This document shows, piece by piece, positions 1-5,424 of a stretch of DNA of 6,430 nucleotides (within the stretch, counting starts at the first letter, position 1; each line of letters starts with the position of its first letter). The notes beneath the pieces were generated by a model. That model was not told the DNA's origin. It saw only the letters and a program-made list of their open reading frames with translations, and searched no databases. The DNA lies in assembly GCA_947581665.1 (NCBI GenBank), contig CANPVI010000087.1:1-6430 (forward strand), given 5' to 3'. A program made the position numbers and the translations under genes. The stretch comes from an uncultured Atopobiaceae bacterium (lineage in GTDB: Bacteria > Actinomycetota > Coriobacteriia > Coriobacteriales > Atopobiaceae).

Positions 1-1371
1 AACACGAACACGGTGGGGCAGAAGTTCGCCCAGGACCTCAAGCCCATGCTCGCGGACCTCGGCCTCGTGAACCGCGGCACGAAGACGAGCCGCCTCGAGG
101 GCAGCACGTACGTCAACGGCGACACCTGCGACTATTACGGCATCATCCGCTACGCCCGCAAGGAGGGCATGACGGGCGTCATCATCGAGCACGCCTTCAT
201 CAGCAACGAAGACGACCTCGAGCTCCTCAAGGACGAGAGCTTCCTCAGGGCGCTCGGCTACGCCGACGCCGAGGCCATCTACCAAAACCTCGATTCGTTC
301 TACGAGGCGTATCGCGAAAACCAAGCCGATGCCGACGCGATCGCGGCCATCCGCGACGCGGCGCCGAACAGCGTCTTCAGGGTCTACAACCCCTTCTCGG
401 GCGACCACGTGTCCACGCTCGACAAGAACGAGGCGCGCGAGCTCGTGTGCTCCGGTTGGCGCTACGAGGGCGTGAAGTGGGAGAACCCCACCTCGGGCGA
501 ACCCATCTGGCGCATCTGCAACCCCTTCTCGGGCGACCACTTCTACACGAAGAGCAAGGCCGAGGTCGAGGGGCTCGTGGCTCAGGGCTGGACGTGGGAT
601 AACGACGGCAACCCCGTCCTCTACGGCACCACGAAGGACGCCGAGGGCGCGGTGCCGATCTATCGCCTCTTCAACCCCTACGCGACGGTGGGCACGCACA
701 TCTTCACCACGGAGAAGAGCGAGTACGACACGAACGTGGCCAGAGGCTGGACGGGCGAGGACGTGGCCTTCTACGGCCTCAAGTCAGGAACCGCCCCCGC
801 GCCGAGCGAGCCCTCCGAGGATCCGGTGGAGCCCCCCGCGTCCACGGGCACGCCCATCATGGGCGCGAGCGTCACCACCAAAGACGCCCTCGCGACTCGC
901 TTCGTGCAGGCAATGGAGCGCGAGCACAAGTCCTATCCCGCCATCTACGCCGAGAAGGGCGCGGCGACTCCTCGCGAGTTCGCCGAGCTGCTCTGGGATC
1001 AGGCCGTCGCCGAGGGTGTGCGTCCCGAGGTCGTGCTCGCGCAGATCATGTGGGAGACGGGCTGGCTCCAGTTCGGCGGTCTCGTGCAACCCGACCAATG
1101 CAACTTCGGCGGCCTCGGCGCTACGGGTCCGGGCAACCCCGGCAACGTCTTCCCCGACGTGAAGACCGGACTCCTCGCGCAGGTGCAGCACCTGAAGGCC
1201 TACGCCTCGACGGACCCCCTGAACTGCGAATGCGTCGACCAGCGCTTCAATCTCGTGACGCGCGGGGTGGCGCCCACCGTGGAGGAGCTCGGCGGCAAGT
1301 GGGCCGTCGGCGAGGGAAGCGATCGATATGGCTATAACATCGTGGCGTTGATGAACGCCAATCTCCTTTGA
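1..1371 (+). CDS. Modular peptidoglycan hydrolase, 5'-truncated: amidase (Amidase_3) end, DUF5648-like repeats, glucosaminidase-like domain
   Basis: The frame is open from base 1, so the true start lies upstream; the GTG at 13 is an internal Val. 456 residues are visible. Residues 1-90 match the end of a zinc-dependent N-acetylmuramoyl-L-alanine amidase, which cuts the glycan-to-peptide bond: GLVNRG, then IIEHAFISN with the catalytic Glu at visible residue 63. The zinc-binding His/Glu residues would lie upstream. Residues 125-260 are three DUF5648-like repeats and 261-286 a Pro/Ser/Glu linker. Residues about 290-456 resemble an endo-beta-N-acetylglucosaminidase domain: LAQIMWETGW with candidate catalytic Glu352, NFGGLGATG, a Gln-His-Leu-Lys-Ala-Tyr segment and a closing RYGYNI. 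Such enzymes act outside the membrane in wall remodelling or cell separation; a signal peptide cannot be checked here. The amidase and repeat calls are firm. The glucosaminidase call rests on motif resemblance. Confidence 0.87.
   Translation, partial: NTNTVGQKFAQDLKPMLADLGLVNRGTKTSRLEGSTYVNGDTCDYYGIIRYARKEGMTGVIIEHAFISNEDDLELLKDESFLRALGYADAEAIYQNLDSFYEAYRENQADADAIAAIRDAAPNSVFRVYNPFSGDHVSTLDKNEARELVCSGWRYEGVKWENPTSGEPIWRICNPFSGDHFYTKSKAEVEGLVAQGWTWDNDGNPVLYGTTKDAEGAVPIYRLFNPYATVGTHIFTTEKSEYDTNVARGWTGEDVAFYGLKSGTAPAPSEPSEDPVEPPASTGTPIMGASVTTKDALATRFVQAMEREHKSYPAIYAEKGAATPREFAELLWDQAVAEGVRPEVVLAQIMWETGWLQFGGLVQPDQCNFGGLGATGPGNPGNVFPDVKTGLLAQVQHLKAYASTDPLNCECVDQRFNLVTRGVAPTVEELGGKWAVGEGSDRYGYNIVALMNANLL
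373..780 (+). repeat. Three DUF5648-like repeats within the hydrolase
   Basis: Three units of about 40 residues lie at visible residues 125-163, 169-209 and 220-260. Each follows the pattern aromatic-Arg-x-aromatic/Cys-Asn-Pro, then a His followed by a Phe-[YT]-Thr-like triplet, an acidic-rich helix and Gly-Trp. Unit 2 has the canonical NPFSGDHFYT. Unit 1 has NPFSGDHVST, so its aromatic pair is lost. Unit 3 is the most divergent (NPYATVGTHIFTT). Units 1 and 2 share an exact 21-bp nucleotide match at 388-408 and 520-540, a period of 132 bp. Such repeats in extracellular proteins are presumed to bind carbohydrate or cell wall, but no ligand is established from this sequence. Confidence 0.75.
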
Positions 1372-1389
1372 GGAAGTCCTTAAAGGAAG
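1364..1389. repeat. Tandem 13-bp near-repeat over the hydrolase stop codon
   Basis: TCCTTTGAGGAAG (1364-1376) is followed directly by TCCTTAAAGGAAG (1377-1389), with 11 of 13 positions identical. Each unit is also a small imperfect palindrome, TCCT...AGGA in the first and TCCTT-A-AAGGA in the second. The first unit holds the TGA stop of the hydrolase at 1369-1371. Each unit contains an AGGA/AAGGA motif like a ribosome binding site and its complement, so an RNA copy could pair locally. The AAGGA at 1383-1387 is 22 nt from the tyrS ATG, too far to serve it directly. The function is unknown and the pattern may be incidental. Confidence 0.5.
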
Positions 1390-1394
1390 ATGAG

Positions 1395-1400
1395 AAAGGG
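1395..1400 (+). promoter_or_regulatory. Ribosome binding site for tyrS
   Basis: AAAGGG ends 9 nt before the ATG at 1410. It supports that ATG over the in-frame TTG at 1368. The TTG overlaps the stop of the hydrolase, has no Shine-Dalgarno-like sequence before it, and would add 14 charged residues (MRKSLKEDEKGRGP) that are not part of the usual synthetase N-terminus. Confidence 0.55.
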
Positions 1401-1409
1401 CGAGGGCCC

Positions 1410-2627
1410 ATGCTCTGCGTTGACGAACAACTGCGAATCATCACCTCCGGCGTCGATCGCGTGATCCCCGAGGACGCGCTCCGCGAGAAGCTCTCGCGCG
1501 GCGTGCCGCTCACCATCAAGCTCGGCGTGGATCCCACGAGCCCCGATCTCCACCTCGGCCACGCGGTGCCGCTGCGCAAGATGCGCCAGTTCCAAGACCT
1601 CGGCCATAAGGTGACCCTCATCATCGGAAACGGCACCGCCCTCATCGGCGACCCCTCTGGCAAGAACTCCACCCGCCCCCAGCTCACCCAGGAGCAGGTG
1701 GAGGCCAACGCCGCCACCTACGTCGAGCAGGCGATGAAGATCCTCGATCCCGAGAGGACGACGATCGTCCACAACGGCGATTGGCTGCTTCCGCTCGACC
1801 TCAAGGGCCTGCTCGAGCTTTGCTCGAGCTTCACGGTGGCGCGCATCCTCGAGCGCGACGACTTCACGAAGCGCTATCGCGGCGGCACGCCGATCGGCCT
1901 CCACGAGTTCCTCTATCCCGTGATGCAGGCCTACGATTCGGTGATGATCGAGGCCGACGTGGAGATGGGCGGCACCGACCAGCTCTTCAACCTCCTCGCG
2001 GGCCGCGAGCTCATGGAGAAGCGCGGTATGGAGCCGCAGGTGGCGCTCACGATGCCGCTTCTCGTGGGCACGGACGGCCACCTCAAGATGTCCAAGAGCT
2101 ACGGCAACTACGTGGGTCTCACGGACGCCCCCGCGGACATGTTCGGAAAGATCATGTCCATCCCGGACGAACTGGTGCCCACCTACTGGCGCCTCGCCTC
2201 CACCGTGAGCGTGGACGAGATGGATTCCATCGACGCGGCCTTCGCGGCCGGCACGGCTGACCCCTACGCCTCGAAGCGCGAGCTCGCGAAGAACATCTGC
2301 GACCTCTACCACGGCGAGGGGGCGGGCGAGGAGGCCGAGCGCGCCTTCGATCGCGTCTTCAAGGAGCACAAGCTCTCCGAGGACGTGGACGAGAAGGCCG
2401 TGGACCTCGCGCCGGGCGACGACGGGCTCGTCTACGTCCCGCGCGTGCTGAAGGAGGCCGGTCTCGCGCCCTCTGCGGGCGAGGGGCGTCGACTCATCGA
2501 TGGCGGCGGCGTGCGCATCGATGACGAGGCCCTCCCGCCGAAGACCTATACCGTGGAGCCCGCGCGCCTCGAGGGCCACATCCTGCGCGTGGGTAAGCGC
2601 AAGGCTGCGCGCATCGTTCGCGCGTAG
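1410..2627 (+). CDS. tyrS: Tyrosyl-tRNA synthetase, KMSKS (TyrZ-like) type
   Basis: A class I aminoacyl-tRNA synthetase that activates tyrosine with ATP and charges tRNA-Tyr in the cytoplasm. The 405-residue product is of normal length. The order of motifs is complete: KLGVDPTSPDLHLGH holding the HIGH-type signature (HLGH, 48-51), GNGTALIGDPSGKNSTRP (73-90), the tyrosine-site segment YPVMQAYDS with GGTDQ (187-191), LKMSKS (KMSKS at 226-230), and a C-terminal S4-like RNA-binding domain at about 340-398. KMSKS in place of the KFGKT/KFGKS of E. coli TyrS places it with the TyrZ-like subgroup. The start is the ATG preceded by AAAGGG. Only 38 nt separate it from the hydrolase, so there is no room for a T-box leader unless it begins inside that gene. 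The U32 gene follows after 3 nt, indicating cotranscription. Confidence 0.96.
   Translation: MLCVDEQLRIITSGVDRVIPEDALREKLSRGVPLTIKLGVDPTSPDLHLGHAVPLRKMRQFQDLGHKVTLIIGNGTALIGDPSGKNSTRPQLTQEQVEANAATYVEQAMKILDPERTTIVHNGDWLLPLDLKGLLELCSSFTVARILERDDFTKRYRGGTPIGLHEFLYPVMQAYDSVMIEADVEMGGTDQLFNLLAGRELMEKRGMEPQVALTMPLLVGTDGHLKMSKSYGNYVGLTDAPADMFGKIMSIPDELVPTYWRLASTVSVDEMDSIDAAFAAGTADPYASKRELAKNICDLYHGEGAGEEAERAFDRVFKEHKLSEDVDEKAVDLAPGDDGLVYVPRVLKEAGLAPSAGEGRRLIDGGGVRIDDEALPPKTYTVEPARLEGHILRVGKRKAARIVRA
1811..1829 (+). other. Perfect hairpin inside tyrS
   Basis: The self-complementary octamer GCTCGAGC occurs twice (1811-1818 and 1822-1829) separated by TTT. An RNA copy could form an 8-bp GC-rich stem with a 3-nt loop. 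It encodes a conserved-looking stretch (LLELCSSFTV), so codon choice for Leu-Glu and Ser-Ser may create it by chance. No T-run follows, so it is not an intrinsic terminator. Confidence 0.4.
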
Positions 2628-2630
2628 GGC

Positions 2631-5120
2631 ATGCCCCAAGAGTCCTTGCGTCCCCCTCTGCCCGTGTTGCCCGAGCTCCTCGCCCCGGCGGGAAGCTCGG
2701 CTGCCCTTCGCTGCGCCATCGCGGCGGGCGCGGATGCCGTCTACTGCGGCCTTTCCGAGCTGAACGCGCGCCGCGGGGCGGACAACTTCACCGACGAAAC
2801 CTTCGCAGAGGCCACGGAGCTCGCGCATCTCGCGGGATCGCGCGTCTACCTCACCGAGAACATCGCCGTCAAGGACGACGAGCTCGAGGATGCGTGCGCG
2901 CTCGCCCTCCGTGCCGCCTCGCTCGGCGCGGACGCCATCATCGTGGCTGATCTCGGGCTCTGCGCGCTCCTCGCCGAACGCGCGCCCGAGCTCGAACTCC
3001 ACATCTCCACGCAGGCGAACGTGGGCGATGTGGCGGGGCTTCGTTTCTGCGCCGAGCTTGGCGTGAGGCGCGTGACGCTCTCGCGTGAGCTTTCCCTTGG
3101 GGAGATCCGCGCGGTGTGCGCTGCGGGGCGAGGGCTCGGCGTCGAGTGCGAGGTCTTTTGCCACGGCGCGCTCTGCATGGCCTACTCCGGGCTCTGCCGC
3201 ATGAGCGCGGCACGCGGCGCGCGCTCGGCCAATCGCGGGCTCTGCGCCCAGCCGTGCCGCCTTCCGCATCGCCTCACCTCGGGCGACGGAGTGCCCCTCG
3301 CGAGCGAGGAGAGCCGCGCGCTCTGCCCGAAGGACCTCTGCGCGGTGGACGAGCTCGCCGAGCTCGTGGATGCGGGCGTGGCCGCCTTGAAGATCGAGGG
3401 GCGCATGAAGGCGCCGGACTACGTGCTCGCGGTGGTGGGCGCGTGGCGCGAGGCGCTCGATGCGCTTCGCCTTGACGCTTCGGGCGCCCACGCGCTCGAC
3501 GCCGAGGTGCGCGCACGTGCCCGCGCAAAGCTCTCGCGTGCCTTCAACAGGAGCTTTACCTCGGATTACCTCCACGGGCGCTCGGGAAACGAGATGATGA
3601 GCTACGGGCGCTCGAACAATCGCGGCGCGCTCGTGGGCCGCGTGGCGGGGAGCCACGGCAATCGCGTGACGGTCGCGCTCACGGAGCCGGTAGGGGAGGG
3701 GGATCTCCTCGAATTCAGGCCCGATGAGGCGCCCGATCGCTTCCTCGCGGAGCCCTCGCCGCGTGCCGCCGAGGCGGGCGAACACATGGAGATGGAGCTC
3801 AAGCGCCCCATGCGCGAGGGCGTGCCGGTGCGCGCGCTTCGCGAGGAGGCCACGATCCGGGCCTCCCGTGCGTTCGGGAAGGCGGCGCACCCCCGTCCGC
3901 GTCCGGTGGACCTCAAGGCGATGGTGCGGATGGGCGAGCCGCTTCGCCTGCGCCTCGCCACGCCCTCGAGGACGCCCGAGGAGCGCGAGGCGCATGGCCC
4001 CGAGATCGCGGTCGAGGTGCAAGGCCAGGCGGTGGAGGCGGCGCGCACGAGGCCACTCGAGGAAGCCGACGTGGTGCGCCATCTCGCGCGCTTCGGGGGG
4101 AGTCCCTTCGCGCCGCACACGGTGGAGGTGGATCTCGGCGAGGGCGCAGGCCTTGGATTCTCCGCGCTCCACCATCTGCGAGCCGATGCGGCGGACGCGC
4201 TCGTGGATGCGATTCTCGCGCCCGCGCGAGCACGTGGCGAGCGGATCGCCCAGCTGGCCACTCGGGAATCCGCCTGGGCCGGTCTGCGGGAATCCGCGGA
4301 CTTCCATGCGTGCGATGCGAAGACGGTGGAGGTCTGCTGCCTCGCCCCCTCGCTCGAGGTGGCCTTCGCGGCGCAGGCGGCTGGCGCGGATCGCGTCTAC
4401 CTCTCAGAGGCCTTCGCCGGCGACGCGGCCTGCGCCTCGTCGGGCCTCACCCCGTGGCTCTCGGAGATCTCCCGCGCCAAGGACGTGGCGGGCCAAGAAG
4501 CGCTCCTCGCCCGAGGAAAGCCCTGCGTGGCGTCCACGTTCTCGGCAATCGAGCGCGCCCGCGAGGCGGGAGCGCCATTCGAGGTGGGCTTCGACCTCCC
4601 CATCTTCAACGGCGCCTGCGTGCGCGCCCTCGCGCGCGCAGGCGCCACCGGCGCGTGGCTTTCCTTCGAGCTCACCGCTCGCGAGATCGCACGCGTGGCG
4701 GCGGCGAGCCCGGTGCCGCTTGGCCTCAAGGTGGCGGGAGCGCTTCGCACGATGACCACCGAGCACTGCGTGCTCCAGGCGGAGCAGGCTTGCACGCGTG
4801 GGTGCGCGCGCTGTGAGATCCGCGCGGGCCTGCCCACGCTCGAGAACATCGACGGGCGTTTCCTGCCGGTGCGCCAAGGCGCCGACGGGCGCTCGCGCAT
4901 CTTCTGGGACGCGGCGCTCGATCTCGTGCCGAGGCTCCAAGAGGTGCTCGACACGGGGGTTTCGCGACTCCTCGTGGACGCCACGCTCATGGACGCCGAT
5001 GAGGCCTCCCTCGCCGTGAGACGCGTGCGCGAGGCCCTCGATGCCCGAAGCGTCGGCCGAGCGGCGCCCCGTGCGATCGAGCGCGCGACCCTTGGGCACT
5101 TTCTGGAGCCGGTCGGCTGA
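2631..5120 (+). CDS. U32-family protein (RlhA-like, probable RNA hydroxylation enzyme) with extra C-terminal Cys-cluster domain
   Basis: Annotated in many genomes as U32 peptidase or collagenase-like. Characterised relatives act in prephenate-dependent RNA hydroxylation (RlhA on 23S rRNA, TrhP on tRNA) or O2-independent ubiquinone hydroxylation (UbiU/UbiV). Residues 14-330 are the U32 core: ELLAPAGS, ISTQAN (125-130), CHGALCMAYSGLCRMS (177-192), SANRGLCAQPCR (199-210), KDLC (234-237) and KIEGRMKAPDYV (254-265). Cys182, 189, 205 (or 209) and 237 correspond to the positions that bind [4Fe-4S] in UbiU. Residues about 423-530 resemble DUF3656, as in RlhA. Residues about 555-829 form a further U32-like half with TTEHC and CTRGCARC (Cys713, 721, 725, 728). 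At 829 residues it is longer than E. coli RlhA (about 650), but this long form occurs in other Gram-positives. The ATG is 3 nt after tyrS with no good ribosome binding site, suggesting translational coupling. The substrate is not determined. Confidence 0.88.
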   Translation: MPQESLRPPLPVLPELLAPAGSSAALRCAIAAGADAVYCGLSELNARRGADNFTDETFAEATELAHLAGSRVYLTENIAVKDDELEDACALALRAASLGADAIIVADLGLCALLAERAPELELHISTQANVGDVAGLRFCAELGVRRVTLSRELSLGEIRAVCAAGRGLGVECEVFCHGALCMAYSGLCRMSAARGARSANRGLCAQPCRLPHRLTSGDGVPLASEESRALCPKDLCAVDELAELVDAGVAALKIEGRMKAPDYVLAVVGAWREALDALRLDASGAHALDAEVRARARAKLSRAFNRSFTSDYLHGRSGNEMMSYGRSNNRGALVGRVAGSHGNRVTVALTEPVGEGDLLEFRPDEAPDRFLAEPSPRAAEAGEHMEMELKRPMREGVPVRALREEATIRASRAFGKAAHPRPRPVDLKAMVRMGEPLRLRLATPSRTPEEREAHGPEIAVEVQGQAVEAARTRPLEEADVVRHLARFGGSPFAPHTVEVDLGEGAGLGFSALHHLRADAADALVDAILAPARARGERIAQLATRESAWAGLRESADFHACDAKTVEVCCLAPSLEVAFAAQAAGADRVYLSEAFAGDAACASSGLTPWLSEISRAKDVAGQEALLARGKPCVASTFSAIERAREAGAPFEVGFDLPIFNGACVRALARAGATGAWLSFELTAREIARVAAASPVPLGLKVAGALRTMTTEHCVLQAEQACTRGCARCEIRAGLPTLENIDGRFLPVRQGADGRSRIFWDAALDLVPRLQEVLDTGVSRLLVDATLMDADEASLAVRRVREALDARSVGRAAPRAIERATLGHFLEPVG

Positions 5121-5130
5121 GCGGCGCCCC
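5052..5130. repeat. Pair of 19-bp direct repeats spanning the U32 stop codon
   Basis: GTCGGCCGAGCGGCGCCCC (5052-5070) recurs as GTCGGCTGAGCGGCGCCCC (5112-5130), 18 of 19 bases identical and exactly 60 bp apart. The copies are therefore in the same reading frame. The first reads VGRAAP in the U32 protein. The second reads Val-Gly-stop, because its single difference turns CGA into TGA. GTGCGA follows each copy, directly in the first (5071-5076) and after 6 bases in the second (5137-5142). The bases between the copies do not show an obvious duplication. Confidence 0.6.
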
Positions 5131-5144
5131 CCAAGCGTGCGAGT

Positions 5145-5153
5145 TGATACCAT
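5145..5153 (+). promoter_or_regulatory. Possible extended -10 promoter before nfu
   Basis: TGATACCAT fits the extended -10 pattern TGnTAnnnT. It lies in the only AT-richer patch of the 71-bp gap before nfu. It would start transcription near 5160, leaving a leader of about 30 nt containing the nfu ribosome binding site. No convincing -35 box lies at the right distance. A reading with TTGATA (5144-5149) as the -35 box gives only a poor -10 match (TACGAA) at a short 15-bp spacing. If real, it would give nfu-dcd-lgt a promoter separate from tyrS. Confidence 0.3.
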
Positions 5154-5180
5154 GAACGCGCACGTACGAACTTCCAGCGA

Positions 5181-5185
5181 AAGGA
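5181..5185 (+). promoter_or_regulatory. Ribosome binding site for nfu
   Basis: AAGGA lies 6 nt before the ATG at 5192. It is the clearest Shine-Dalgarno sequence in the window and fixes the start of this small gene. Confidence 0.7.
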
Positions 5186-5191
5186 TCGGCC

Positions 5192-5422
5192 ATGGCCGTT
5201 GACGAGATCCTCCTCACCAAGGTGCTCGACGTCGTGCGCCCCAACCTCGAGGCCGACGGCGGCGATGTGCAGCTCGTGGGCGTGGATGAGGACGGCGTCG
5301 TCTCCCTCGAGCTCACCGGCGCCTGCGCGGGCTGCCCGATGAGCCAGATGACGCTTTCCATGGGCATCGAGCGCGTGCTCAAGGAGCATGTGCCCGGCGT
5401 CACCGCAGTGCGCGCCGTCTAG
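5192..5422 (+). CDS. NifU-like C-terminal-domain (Nfu) iron-sulfur carrier protein
   Basis: A 76-residue protein made of the NifU C-terminal domain alone. Proteins of this kind hold a [4Fe-4S] cluster, usually at the interface of a dimer with one CxxC from each subunit, and pass it to client enzymes in the cytoplasm. The family pattern is complete: VRPNLEADGGDV (15-26), then LTGACAGCPMSQMTL with the CxxC at Cys45-Cys48, followed by GIERVLKEHVPGV. The length is normal for stand-alone actinobacterial or Firmicute Nfu. It is preceded by a 71-bp gap with a good ribosome binding site and followed by dcd after 2 nt. The neighbouring U32 protein, expected to contain an iron-sulfur cluster, is a possible client, but this is only inferred from position. 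Confidence 0.93.
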   Translation: MAVDEILLTKVLDVVRPNLEADGGDVQLVGVDEDGVVSLELTGACAGCPMSQMTLSMGIERVLKEHVPGVTAVRAV

Positions 5423-5424
5423 CG

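Noticed and set aside
1368..1409. TTG start for tyrS overlapping the hydrolase stop
   Set aside because: No ribosome binding site precedes it, and it adds 14 residues unlike the synthetase N-terminus. The ATG at 1410 has AAAGGG at good spacing.
1380..4307. 975-codon open frame on the - strand opposite tyrS and the U32 gene
   Set aside because: It lies in exact codon register with both genes and exists only because they avoid TTA, CTA and TCA codons. Its product is a His/Arg/Glu/Ala/Leu-rich low-complexity sequence with no domain, and it crosses the tyrS/U32 junction, while the + strand products are unmistakable.
3724..4755. 343-codon + strand frame inside the U32 gene
   Set aside because: It is an out-of-frame shadow with an Arg/Pro/Ser-rich composition typical of GC-rich coding DNA read in the wrong phase.
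5121..5191. Intrinsic terminator after the U32 gene
   Set aside because: Only short stems (such as AGCC/GGCT) can be drawn around the stop codon and no T-run follows.
5152..5202. 16-codon frame in the gap before nfu
   Set aside because: No ribosome binding site, it overlaps the nfu start out of frame, and its sequence is featureless.
4397..5389. 330-codon - strand frame covering the end of the U32 gene, the gap and nfu
   Set aside because: The product is Ser/Arg/Ala-rich and lies opposite two well-supported genes. It has no recognisable domain and no ribosome binding site was seen.
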